DNA of 64,000 bases from Tamilnaduibacter salinus. GTDB lineage: Bacteria; Pseudomonadota; Gammaproteobacteria; Pseudomonadales; Oleiphilaceae. Below the pieces are notes generated by a model that was not told where the DNA came from, did no database searches, and saw only the letters and a list, made by a program, of their open reading frames with translations. This document shows, piece by piece, positions 9,596 to 17,405 of the stretch. The stretch is from the NCBI RefSeq assembly GCF_003096655.1, contig NZ_QEKQ01000004.1, forward strand, positions 186,001-250,000. The letters run 5' to 3'. Position numbers and translations under genes: made by a program. How positions within the stretch are numbered: position 1 is the first letter of the stretch; every line of letters starts with the position of its first letter.

Positions 9596-10276
9596 TCAGG
9601 CAACGGGCTCGGGTTGGGCCGCGCCGATGGCGTCCAGGACCTGATTCCGTTGCTGGGTCGCGTAGCGGTGAAGAATGCGGATGACCGCCTCTTCATCGCG
9701 CTGTTTGACGGCGTCGATTGAGTCGCGCATGTGGGTCAGGTTGTCGGCCAGCACCTGTTGGTTGGAGTGTCGGAACGCCTCGAAGGCGCAGCGCCGGGCA
9801 GATGGCCAGAGATCACGCAGTGCTTCGAGAATGAAGTAGTTGTCGGCGTACACCAGTGAGGCCTGGGCGTATTGCATTCCCAGATCCAGGAAGCCGGTGA
9901 GGTCGCCCTGACGGTAACAGTCGCTCATACGCTCGTAGAGCGATTCGATTTTTTCCATATCCGCCGGCTGCCATTGGTGTGCCAGTTTCCGGCTGGTATG
10001 CCCGAGGATCAGTTCCAGGGTTTCGTAAAGGCTGGTCACGAAGAACGCGTCCAGTTCTTTGACGAAGGCGCCTTTTCGCGGAACATTGCGGACCAGGTGG
10101 CGACGTTCGAGCAACAACAGCGCTTCGCGCACCGAGCCATGGCTGACTTCCAGCTCCCGGGCCATGGTGGTTTCGTAGATGCGTTCGCCGGAGCGTAACT
10201 GACCAAACACGATCAGATCATCAAGATGACGGGCCACCTGCTCGGTCAGGGTTTCACTGGGCTTGAAGGGTTTCAT
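9596..10276 (-). CDS. GntR family transcriptional regulator (FCD subgroup)
   Basis: A 226-residue DNA-binding repressor or activator. The N-terminal winged helix-turn-helix (residues 8-75; TEQVARHLDDLIVFGQLRSGERIYE and ARELEVSHGSVREALLLLE) is followed by an all-helical FCD effector domain (about 85-215) of the FadR/VanR type, whose metal-binding histidines are only partly conserved here. FCD regulators usually sense organic acids or acyl compounds. No metabolic operon is adjacent, so the ligand and targets cannot be inferred from position. It is read on the minus strand. The region upstream contains a cluster of intergenic repeats (10391-10576) rather than an obvious operator. Confidence 0.85.
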   Translation of the reverse strand: MKPFKPSETLTEQVARHLDDLIVFGQLRSGERIYETTMARELEVSHGSVREALLLLERRHLVRNVPRKGAFVKELDAFFVTSLYETLELILGHTSRKLAHQWQPADMEKIESLYERMSDCYRQGDLTGFLDLGMQYAQASLVYADNYFILEALRDLWPSARRCAFEAFRHSNQQVLADNLTHMRDSIDAVKQRDEEAVIRILHRYATQQRNQVLDAIGAAQPEPVA

Positions 10277-10390
10277 CGCCGTCGGGTCGCTCTCCGGTGA
10301 CTGGAACCCTGAGATACTCTCACATTCGGCGGAGCAGCGCCTATTGCCCGGATGACGGGGCCTCCGAACACGATTGCCAGAAAGAGGGGA

Positions 10391-10576
10391 CGTGGGTCAC
10401 TGAAAAACACCGAAACAGTCAGAAAGTTTTAAAGTGGGTGGATCAGGCGCACCCTACCTTCAGACCTTCAGACCTTCAGACCTTCAGACCTTCAGACCTT
10501 CAGACCTTCAGACCTACGAGCCCATTTTTCTGTTTCGCCCGAAGGGCGTTTCCGTGCTTTCGGTGTTTTTCCGTGG
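10391..10576. repeat. Composite intergenic repeat with octamer tandem array
   Basis: This fills most of the 307-base gap between the GntR gene and cls. It has three layers: outer inverted arms (CACTGAAAAACACCGAAA near 10398 and CTTTCGGTGTTTTTCCGTGG at 10557-10576); a copy of the AGTTTTAAAGT motif seen also near 32.65 and 57.29 kb; and a tandem array of the octamer CAGACCTT. No open frame here looks coding. Confidence 0.85.
10456..10516. repeat. Tandem array of octamer CAGACCTT
   Basis: Six perfect head-to-tail copies of CAGACCTT (10461-10508) are followed by one variant copy ending in CTA (10509-10516) and preceded by a partial unit. The unit is the reverse complement of the AAGGTCTG motif in the GTCTGAAGG repeats at other gene ends, so the array looks like a local expansion of that repeat. 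Copy number is likely to vary by slippage. Confidence 0.95.
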
Positions 10577-10583
10577 CAAATCC

Positions 10584-12014
10584 CTACAGAATCGGCGCCA
10601 ATAACCGCACCGCCCGGCAGGTCAGCCGGAATGGCAGGGATCGGCGGCGGTAGTCGGCGGTGGTCATGGGGCGGCAGTGGACAAGGTCGGCTTCCAGCAT
10701 GCCGCGCACGGCGTCCACGAAGGTGGCGTCGGTGGACACGGCCGTCACCTCGAAGTTCAGCCGCAGGGAGCGGTTGTCCAGATTGGCGGTGCCCACGGCC
10801 GCGTAGCGATCATCCACCAGTGCCACCTTCTGGTGGAGAAAGCCGGGCTGGTAGCTGTACAGGGCGATGCCCGCCTGCCCGGCCTGCTCAAGGTAGGAGT
10901 AGACTGCCAGCCTGATCAGCCAGTGGTCCGGGTTCTGGGGAATCAGGATGCGCACATCCACGCCGCGCAGTGCCGCCAGTTGCAGGGCATTGACGATCTG
11001 CAGGTCGGGCACGAAATAGGGCGAGCTGATCCAGATCCGTTCCCGGGCGTTGTTGATACAGTTCAGGAAGAACAGTGTGCAGGTTTCGAAGCTATCCGCC
11101 GGCCCGCTTGGCAGAATCAGCATGTCCTGATCGCCCCGTGTCGAGGGCTCCACGGACCAGTGCAGTACCGGCAGATCGCCGGCGGCCCAGTACCAATCCT
11201 CGACGAAGGTCAGCTGCAGGCCTGCCACGGCCGGCCCCTCGACCCGGCAGTGCGTGTCCCGCCAGGGGGCCAGATTCGAGGCCTCGCCGAGGTACTCGTC
11301 TCCCAGATTGATGCCTCCCACGAACCCGACGCGACCGTCGCAGACCAGCAGCTTGCGGTGGTTGCGGAAGTTGATCTGGAAGCGCCATTGTCGCCGGTTG
11401 CCGTCCCCGAAGGCACAGACCCGGGCACCGGCACCGCTTAGTTCACGGGTGTAGTGACGGGACAGGCCAACGCTGCCGATCTCGTCGTAGATGAAAAACA
11501 CCTGCACGCCCTCGGCCAGTTTGCGTTTGAGAATGGACTTGATGCGTCGGCCAACCCGGTCGGAACGGACGATGTAGAATTCCAGCAGGATGTAGTCCCG
11601 GGCATTTTCCATGGCGTCGAACAGCGCTTCGAAGGTCTCGACGCCATCGCGCAGCAGGGTCGCGTGGTTGCCGCGGGTGAATGGCTGACGGGCGAGGGCG
11701 CTGAGGACCTTCAGGTCCGGGCTGTCACCAAAGGCCTCCGGCGGGATGACCGCGTCGCTGTCATCGAACACGCCCAGCAGATGGTTGAGTGCCTCGTCCC
11801 CGGAACGGCGGGCCCGGACGTATCCGGCAAAACGGTTGCGCCCGAACAGCAGGAACAGCGGCAGCGTCAGAATCGGGAATGCCAGCAGCGCCACGATCCA
11901 GCTGATCGCCCCCTGGGCGGTCCGGTAGTTGAGCAGGATCTGCCCGATGCACAGCAGGGTGATGCCATACAGCGCCGCCAGTATCAGGCCGATCCAGCTT
12001 CCGTCGATGATCAT
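10584..12014 (-). CDS. cls: Cardiolipin synthase
   Basis: Makes cardiolipin from phosphatidylglycerol at the inner membrane. The 476-residue length fits the ClsA type. Two N-terminal transmembrane helices (IGLILAALYGITLLCIGQIL and a second at about 38-60) anchor the enzyme. Both phospholipase D HKD motifs are intact: HRKLLVCDGRVGFVGG at about 215 and HQKVALVDDRYAAVGTAN at about 395. The start codon overlaps the stop of the upstream AraC-type regulator by four bases (ATGA), indicating translational coupling and suggesting that the regulator controls this gene. ClsB and ClsC lack the N-terminal membrane pair and are less likely. Confidence 0.92.
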   Translation of the reverse strand: MIIDGSWIGLILAALYGITLLCIGQILLNYRTAQGAISWIVALLAFPILTLPLFLLFGRNRFAGYVRARRSGDEALNHLLGVFDDSDAVIPPEAFGDSPDLKVLSALARQPFTRGNHATLLRDGVETFEALFDAMENARDYILLEFYIVRSDRVGRRIKSILKRKLAEGVQVFFIYDEIGSVGLSRHYTRELSGAGARVCAFGDGNRRQWRFQINFRNHRKLLVCDGRVGFVGGINLGDEYLGEASNLAPWRDTHCRVEGPAVAGLQLTFVEDWYWAAGDLPVLHWSVEPSTRGDQDMLILPSGPADSFETCTLFFLNCINNARERIWISSPYFVPDLQIVNALQLAALRGVDVRILIPQNPDHWLIRLAVYSYLEQAGQAGIALYSYQPGFLHQKVALVDDRYAAVGTANLDNRSLRLNFEVTAVSTDATFVDAVRGMLEADLVHCRPMTTADYRRRSLPFRLTCRAVRLLAPIL

Positions 12015-13051
12015 GACCCCTCCGTATCGGCCCGGTGGCGTTCCCGGTATCGGGCAGGGGATTCGCCGGTCCAGCGCTTGAAGGCCCGACTGAAGGCGCT
12101 CAGCTCCGAGAAACCGAGCAGGAAGGCAATTTCGCCCAGTGCGTAGCGGTCGTCCCCGACGTAGCGCAGGGCCCGCTCCTGCCGGACCTGCTCCACCAGG
12201 TCATGGAAACTCAGCCCTTCTTTTTTAAGGCGCCGGTACAGGGTCTGGCGGCTCATATGGAGCTGGCGGGCGAGCGTGTCGGCATCCATGCGCTCGCTCG
12301 CCAGTTGTCGTGCGATCAGACGGCGTACCTTGCGTGAGAAGCGCCGTCGTGACTGGATTCGGGACAGCAGTGAATTGACCTGTTTCAAGACCGCTGAATA
12401 GACATAGGGGTTGCGGTGCGGCAGTGGGCGGTTGAGATAGCGCACGTCAAACGCCAGTTCCATCGCTGGCGCGCCGAATTCCACCGGGCACTGCAACAGC
12501 TCGTGATACGCGCCGGCATAGTCCGGCGCCGGGTGGGCGATGCGGACCCGAGCGATGTCGAGTGGCACCTGCATGAAGTGCTGCGTGCGGCTGATGGTGG
12601 ACGCGAGGGTGCGATCCATGTCCTGTCGGGAGTAGTGGTGAGGTTCGTCCACGGTCCAGATCAGGATGGCGAGTTCATCGGTCTGTTCCAGTCGCAGCGA
12701 CACCGATTCGTTGATCAGGCGGTGCAGCCGGACATACTGGGTCGCGGCGGCCCCCAGCGTGTCGGCGTTGAAGAAAACATGACCGGCCAGCCCCATGCGG
12801 TCGGTATCGGCGGTGGCGCCGGCGTGGAGTCCGATGGCCGGGTCACCCGTCACGGCCTCGGCGTGATCCCAGAGCTGATAATGGCGGGAGGCGGCAATCC
12901 GATGATCGGGGTCGTCCAGGCTGGCGAGCGGCTGCCCCAGGATGGCCTCGACGCGGGGAACGTCAAGGCAATCCTGTTCGCGGAGATAATGGATCAGGCC
13001 CAGCGTGCTGGAGGCGGCAACCCGGGGTTCCGCGCTGGTGACATTGTTCAT
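12011..13051 (-). CDS. AraC family transcriptional regulator
   Basis: A 346-residue activator-type regulator. The N-terminal ligand domain (about 20-210) is of the arabinose-binding/ArgR-OruR type often seen in Pseudomonas AraC regulators. The C-terminal double helix-turn-helix occupies about 235-335: first helix pair MDADTLARQLHMSRQTLYRRL, second pair ALGEIAFLLGFSELSAFSRAFKRWTG, then the conserved PARYRE. It is encoded immediately upstream of cls with a 4-base overlap, so it is probably transcribed with cls and may govern membrane lipid remodelling. That role is inference, since AraC-cls operons are not a textbook unit. Confidence 0.9.
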   Translation of the reverse strand: MNNVTSAEPRVAASSTLGLIHYLREQDCLDVPRVEAILGQPLASLDDPDHRIAASRHYQLWDHAEAVTGDPAIGLHAGATADTDRMGLAGHVFFNADTLGAAATQYVRLHRLINESVSLRLEQTDELAILIWTVDEPHHYSRQDMDRTLASTISRTQHFMQVPLDIARVRIAHPAPDYAGAYHELLQCPVEFGAPAMELAFDVRYLNRPLPHRNPYVYSAVLKQVNSLLSRIQSRRRFSRKVRRLIARQLASERMDADTLARQLHMSRQTLYRRLKKEGLSFHDLVEQVRQERALRYVGDDRYALGEIAFLLGFSELSAFSRAFKRWTGESPARYRERHRADTEGS

Positions 13052-13173
13052 GGGGCGTGTGCCTTGAAACTGTTACGTACGGTCAAATCACTGGTACGGC
13101 CTGTCAAGGGTCTCTTCGGCCTCCCCGGTTAGCATAGTGGGCACTGATACGCTGAGAAGAAGCCGGAGGTGCC

Positions 13174-13269
13174 ATGATGATGGATGAGGTGTTCGTTCCG
13201 CATGACGAACTGGAGCGGCAAAACTGCCGCGCTCTCGAAGACTACCTCAATAACATGTTCTTCTGCTGA
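13174..13269 (+). CDS. Small 31-codon protein gene
   Basis: An open frame of 31 codons with a good ribosome-binding site (GGAGG six bases before the ATG) encodes an acidic peptide, start MMMDEVFVPHDELERQ, end NNMFFC. A strong intrinsic terminator begins eleven bases after its stop. The combination of Shine-Dalgarno sequence, short open frame and terminator argues for a real small gene rather than a chance frame. It has no signal sequence and no helix-forming hydrophobic run. Cysteines at residues 18 and 31 could bind metal or form a disulfide. I do not know a family for it. It could alternatively be the leader of a small RNA. Confidence 0.55.
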   Translation: MMMDEVFVPHDELERQNCRALEDYLNNMFFC

Positions 13270-13279
13270 TCCCTTCGTT

Positions 13280-13302
13280 GCCACCCCACGGGGTGGCTTT
13301 TT
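13280..13302 (+). terminator. Intrinsic terminator after the 31-codon gene
   Basis: The stem GCCACCC/GGGTGGC with a four-base loop is followed directly by five T residues (13298-13302). It ends the small transcript starting before 13174. Confidence 0.85.
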
Positions 13303-13344
13303 CGTGGTGCGCTGGACGCCGTCACGACGACAACGCCCGTTGTC

Positions 13345-13791
13345 TCAGCCCCGCGTGTCTTCCTCATGACCCAACCCCGGGATCGCATCCGCCGGTTGAG
13401 TACGCAGCTGGTGCTGCTCTTCCCGGTCCAGGATGCCCTCAATTCGCCCAAGCTGTGCCCGGAGCCCGTCCGAGCGCGTCAGAAGCGCGGTCTCAGGTTG
13501 AAATTCGAGTCCGATTGAGTCGTGTCCTCGACGGCTCTGGCGATTGACAACGGTGGCCGTCAGCCGATCAATTCGAATATCGTCGTTGTCCAGGGTCAGG
13601 GCCAGCCGGACTTCGACCTGTTCACCTTCAGCGGGACCATCCTGCGGTCGGGCGACCGCCATGCCGTCGCGGGTAAAATCGTACACCGTCAGCGATTGCC
13701 AGTGCGACCCACGTCCCCGACGCCACTGGGCAGCCAGTTCGGAAGCGGGAAAGCGCTGGAAACGACGGCGTTCGTTGTCGGATTCGGTCAT
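13345..13791 (-). CDS. PilZ domain protein
   Basis: A 148-residue protein consisting mainly of one PilZ domain (about 5-105), a cyclic di-GMP receptor fold. The first signature is the arginine-rich ERRRFQRFP near residues 7-15 and the second is the D-x-T-x-x-G turn in DFTRDGMAV at about residue 39, a minor variant of the usual D/N-x-S-x-x-G. Both ligand-binding motifs are therefore present and c-di-GMP binding is likely. The tail (about 105-148) is charged and helical. A target is not evident. A diguanylate cyclase and type IV pilus motor genes are elsewhere in the window. It is a single gene, convergent with the small gene upstream. Confidence 0.85.
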   Translation of the reverse strand: MTESDNERRRFQRFPASELAAQWRRGRGSHWQSLTVYDFTRDGMAVARPQDGPAEGEQVEVRLALTLDNDDIRIDRLTATVVNRQSRRGHDSIGLEFQPETALLTRSDGLRAQLGRIEGILDREEQHQLRTQPADAIPGLGHEEDTRG

Positions 13792-13887
13792 GCACCTCTA
13801 CCTTTGTTGTGTTCTGCGCCGGGCAGCGTTGCCGTCTGGTAGCATAGCGGATCGTTTCAGAGGATGACCATTCCCGGAGGCTATGGC

Positions 13888-14673
13888 GTGTCGGTATCGC
13901 TTCATCATCGTGTCGATGGCCAGGGTCCGCCCCTGATCCTGCTCCATGGGTTGTTCGGCTCGCTGGAGAATCTGGGGGGCATTGCCCAGCGGCTGTCGGA
14001 TCAGTGGCGCGTTCATGCGCTCGACCTGCGCAATCATGGACGTTCGCCCCATAGTGACACCATGGACTATCCGGCCATGGCGGCGGATGTGAAGGCCTAC
14101 ATGGATGACGCCGGACTCGATAGGGCGTCGGTGCTCGGGCACTCCATGGGGGGCAAAGTGGCAATGGAGCTGGCACTGACCTGGCCGCACTCCGTCGATC
14201 GTCTGGTGGTGGCCGACATCGCGCCAGTCGCCTATCCCCCCCGTCACGATGCCATCCTCGACGGGCTCATGAGTCTTGATACGGCTGCGCTGCGGTCGCG
14301 CCGTGACGCCGACGAACGACTGGCCGAAAAGGTCAGTACCCCCGCCGTGCGGCAGTTTCTGCTGAAAAATCTTGTGCGTCGTCGGGAAGGTGGTTTCGGC
14401 TGGCGGATGAACCTGCCGGTCATCGCCGATCAGTACGAGGCGATTGCGGCAGCACCCAGTGCGTCGGGACCGTTTACCCGACCGACACTGTTCATCAAGG
14501 GCGCGGCATCCGATTACATCGGGGAGGAGGCCCGGGAGCCCACGACGCGGCTGTTTCCGGCCGCATCATTGCGGATGATTCCCGAAACCGGCCACTGGCT
14601 GCATGCGGAAAAGCCGGACCGGTTTGCCAACACGGTCCGGCGGTTCTTGTGCGCCGAGCTGGATCGCCCCTGA
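13888..14673 (+). CDS. Alpha/beta hydrolase (YbfF-like esterase)
   Basis: A 261-residue cytoplasmic hydrolase of the YbfF group, acting on short acyl esters or acyl-CoA thioesters in characterised relatives. The oxyanion segment LHGLFGSLENL comes first, then the nucleophile elbow GHSMGGKVAM (Ser at about residue 96) and the catalytic His in ETGHWLHAEKP near the end. I chose the GTG at 13888 because a GGAGG ribosome-binding site lies seven bases upstream. An in-frame ATG at 13864 has no usable site. The gene stands alone, with 124 bases to the next gene. Confidence 0.85.
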   Translation: MSVSLHHRVDGQGPPLILLHGLFGSLENLGGIAQRLSDQWRVHALDLRNHGRSPHSDTMDYPAMAADVKAYMDDAGLDRASVLGHSMGGKVAMELALTWPHSVDRLVVADIAPVAYPPRHDAILDGLMSLDTAALRSRRDADERLAEKVSTPAVRQFLLKNLVRRREGGFGWRMNLPVIADQYEAIAAAPSASGPFTRPTLFIKGAASDYIGEEAREPTTRLFPAASLRMIPETGHWLHAEKPDRFANTVRRFLCAELDRP

Positions 14674-14797
14674 GCGCTCAGCGCCGCCAGCGCGACACGG
14701 CGGATGACGCCTTCTGCTGACCTGTGTTTTCGGGTGTGAGCATCCCGGGGCTCTGTTAAGCTGTCGACCGACGCCAAGAGAAGGACAGGGGAGGCGA

Positions 14798-15892
14798 ATG
14801 CGCTGGATTTTCGGGCTATGCGTTGTGGTGTTCATGGTGCTGGGCGGGTTTCTGCTCACGCCGTCGCCGGTGGACAGCCGCGCGTGGACGCCGCCTGTGG
14901 CACCGGGGCTGGACGGAAAGCTGGCGCCGAACGAGCGCCTGCGTCTGGCGGAGTTGCTGGCGAAAGGGCAGGTCACCGGGCCGGAGGATGTGGATGTTGA
15001 CCAGGCTGGCAGGATCTATGCCGGTCTCAGCGATGGTCGTATTGTCCGGATCTGGCCGGATGGGAAGGTGGAGCGCTGGGTGGATACGGGGGGGCGTCCG
15101 CTCGGGCTGGATTTCGACCGACGGGGGAATCTGATTGTCGCGGACGCTTCCCGGGGGCTGATGTCGATTGATCCGGAGGGCAATACCCGCGTTCTGGCCC
15201 GCGAGGCCGAGGGTCTTCCTTTCCGGTTTGCAGACGACGTGGATGTCGCCCCGGACGGCCGGATCTACTTCACCGATGCCACCTCCGAGTTCAGCCAGCA
15301 GGACTTCCGGCTGGATCTACTGGAAACACGGCCCCACGGCCGTTTGCTGAGGTACGATCCGGCGACCGGCCGAACCGATGTCCTGATCCACAGCCTCTAT
15401 TTTGCCAATGGCGTGGCTGTGGCCCCGGATGGTGACTTTTTGCTGGTGAACGAGACCTGGCGGTACCGGGTGCTCAAGTACCACCTGAAAGGGCCGAAGG
15501 CCGGGACGGCCGAAGTGCTTGTGGAGAACCTGCCGGGCTTCCCGGACGGCGTGTCGGTGGACCGGGAAGGGCGCTTCTGGGTGGCCCTGGCGACGACCCG
15601 GAACCGGATGGTCGACGCCGTGCACCCGCATCCCTGGATCAAGGAACAGATTGCGAAACTGCCGGACAGCCTGAAGCCGGCGCCCCGGGATTACGGGCTG
15701 GTCCTGGCGATGAACGGCAACGGGGAGGTCCTGACCAGTCTGCACGACACCGACGGTCGCCACCTCAAGGAGATTACCTCGGTGGAGCCGCATCTCGATA
15801 AGCTCTACTTCGGCACCCTGCATGGTGATCGGATCGGTCGCCTGTCCATGTCGATCATTCCCGATCTGTCTGCCGGAGATGACGATGACTGA
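14798..15892 (+). CDS. Membrane-anchored SMP-30/strictosidine synthase-like beta-propeller
   Basis: A 364-residue protein with one N-terminal hydrophobic helix (FGLCVVVFMVLGGFLLTP) acting as a signal anchor, followed by a six-bladed propeller. Blade-like repeats are visible: GPEDVDVDQAGRIYAGLSDG, GLDFDRRGNLIVADASRG, ADDVDVAPDGRIYFTDA, ANGVAVAPDGDFLLVNE and PDGVSVDREGRFWVAL. The pattern, including the FTDA blade and the late HDTDGRHL segment, fits the APMAP/strictosidine synthase-like branch, whose bacterial members are lactonases or arylesterases at most; the substrate is unknown. The next gene starts inside its last codons (8-base overlap), so the two are coupled. Confidence 0.82.
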   Translation: MRWIFGLCVVVFMVLGGFLLTPSPVDSRAWTPPVAPGLDGKLAPNERLRLAELLAKGQVTGPEDVDVDQAGRIYAGLSDGRIVRIWPDGKVERWVDTGGRPLGLDFDRRGNLIVADASRGLMSIDPEGNTRVLAREAEGLPFRFADDVDVAPDGRIYFTDATSEFSQQDFRLDLLETRPHGRLLRYDPATGRTDVLIHSLYFANGVAVAPDGDFLLVNETWRYRVLKYHLKGPKAGTAEVLVENLPGFPDGVSVDREGRFWVALATTRNRMVDAVHPHPWIKEQIAKLPDSLKPAPRDYGLVLAMNGNGEVLTSLHDTDGRHLKEITSVEPHLDKLYFGTLHGDRIGRLSMSIIPDLSAGDDDD

Positions 15893-16328
15893 CATCCAGT
15901 GGGACCGCCGGAAGCCGTTTGTGATGGATATCACTGTGCATCCGTCCGACGTGGACCGGCTCGGCCACGCCAACAATGTCGTCTATGTGCGCTGGCTGGA
16001 GGGCGTCAGCTGGTCGCACATTGAGCACCTGGGGATGACCTGGGAGCAGCACGAGGCAACGGGTAAGGCCATGGCGATCACCCGCACGGAGATCGATTAT
16101 CTGATACCGGCGCAGGCGGGGGATCACCTCAAGCTGGGAACCTGGCTGACCGACTTTGACGGCCGTTTCCGGTCAACCCGCTGCTTTCAGCTGGTACGCG
16201 TCGGGGACGGCCGGACGCTGGCCCGGGCCGTTTCCACTCACGCCTGTGTGAGTCTCAGGACCCAGCGCCCGAGCCGGGTGCCGGCGATCTTCGCCGAGGC
16301 GCTGTCGTCGGCGTTGATTCGCGACTGA
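15885..16328 (+). CDS. Acyl-CoA thioesterase, 4HBT hot-dog fold
   Basis: A 147-residue hot-dog enzyme predicted to hydrolyse acyl-CoA thioesters. The family signature V-x-P-x-D-x-D-x-x-G-H-x-N-N is present as VHPSDVDRLGHANNVVYVRWLE, with the catalytic Asp before LGHANN. I set the start at the second ATG (15885) because GGAG lies six bases upstream. Further upstream in-frame starts run through the end of the propeller gene. The start overlaps the preceding stop by 8 bases, implying coupled translation with the propeller protein. The substrate chain length cannot be judged from the sequence. Confidence 0.85.
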   Translation: MTDIQWDRRKPFVMDITVHPSDVDRLGHANNVVYVRWLEGVSWSHIEHLGMTWEQHEATGKAMAITRTEIDYLIPAQAGDHLKLGTWLTDFDGRFRSTRCFQLVRVGDGRTLARAVSTHACVSLRTQRPSRVPAIFAEALSSALIRD

Positions 16329-16446
16329 TACCACGCTCATTTCTGCGTCGTCTGCTATTCTCCGAGCGGAGAGGCAGGTCCCGTTCTCCGTCCGGTCACG
16401 GAGCGTACCGGGTGGCAATCCGAATTCTCTGATGGAGACGATCGTC

Positions 16447-17394
16447 ATGCGCCATATCCAGTATCACCGTTTTGGTGATTCCAGCGTCCTGACTCTGGAT
16501 GACGCCGCCATTCCGGCGCCCGGGCCCGGCGACGTCTGTCTCCGGGTGGCCGGCGCGGGTCTGAACCCCATCGACTGGAAAACCCGGCAGGGCCTGGGGT
16601 TCGCCGCGCGTCAGATCGAAGACTGCTTGCCGTGGACGCCCGGATACGACGTCAGCGGCGTGGTCACGGCCATTGGTGACGGCGTGACCACTCTGGCTGA
16701 AGGCGATCGGGTGATGGGCATGATCGGTTTCCCGGGTGAAGGTGGTGGTTACGCCGAGTACGCCGTCGCCTCGGCCGAGGAGCTGGTGCAGGTGCCGGAT
16801 GAGCTCGACCTGGTCAGCGCCGGAGCCCTGCCGCTGGCAGCCCTGACGGCCTGGCAGGCGCTGTTCGAAATGGCCGACTTGCAGCCGGACCACAAGATCC
16901 TGATTCATGCGGCGGCCGGTGGCGTTGGGCATCTGGCCGTGCAGTTCGCCAGAGCCCACGGGGCCCATGTGATTGCCACAGCGTCTGAAGCCAACGGGGA
17001 TTTTCTCGCCTCACTGGGGGCCGATGAAATTCTCGACTACCGGAAAGATGACGTGGTCGACGAGTGCTACGGGCTGGATGTGGTGCTGGACCTTGTGGGC
17101 GGCGATACCGGCAAACGGTCGCTGCACGCCCTGGGTGAGCATGGCGTGCTGGTCACCGTCCCCACGGTCACGGCTGACGACATCATTACCGAGGCTGAGA
17201 ACCGGGGCCTGAAGGCCCACGGGATGACGGTGCGGCCGGAGGTCTTTCACCTGGAGGAAATCGCCGAGCTGATCGAGGATGGCGATGTGCGACTGCACGT
17301 GGACGCCGTTTTCCCCCTGGCCGATGCGGCCCGCGCCCATGAGCGACTCGAAATGGGCCACGGGCGGGGTAAGCTGGTCCTCGACTGCGGCTGA
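16447..17394 (+). CDS. NAD(P)H-dependent quinone oxidoreductase/MDR family dehydrogenase
   Basis: A 315-residue medium-chain reductase of the zeta-crystallin/QOR branch. It lacks the structural zinc cysteines of true alcohol dehydrogenases. The N-terminal GroES-like domain (about 15-125) includes GLNPIDWKTRQG, and the cofactor domain carries the nucleotide-binding loop AAAGGVGHLAVQFA at about residues 153-166, followed by LGADEILDYR. Expected activity is reduction of quinones or enones with NADPH. The ATG at 16447 is preferred: GGAG stands nine bases upstream, and an in-frame ATG at 16432 falls inside that site. No partner genes are adjacent. Confidence 0.85.
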   Translation: MRHIQYHRFGDSSVLTLDDAAIPAPGPGDVCLRVAGAGLNPIDWKTRQGLGFAARQIEDCLPWTPGYDVSGVVTAIGDGVTTLAEGDRVMGMIGFPGEGGGYAEYAVASAEELVQVPDELDLVSAGALPLAALTAWQALFEMADLQPDHKILIHAAAGGVGHLAVQFARAHGAHVIATASEANGDFLASLGADEILDYRKDDVVDECYGLDVVLDLVGGDTGKRSLHALGEHGVLVTVPTVTADDIITEAENRGLKAHGMTVRPEVFHLEEIAELIEDGDVRLHVDAVFPLADAARAHERLEMGHGRGKLVLDCG

Positions 17395-17405
17395 TGCCGT
17401 CGGCA

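Noticed and set aside
10456-10516. CRISPR-like array
   Set aside because: The unit is an 8-base head-to-tail repeat with no spacers, so it is a microsatellite-type array.
16432-16446. ATG at 16432 as start of the quinone oxidoreductase
   Set aside because: It overlaps the likely ribosome-binding site of the ATG at 16447.
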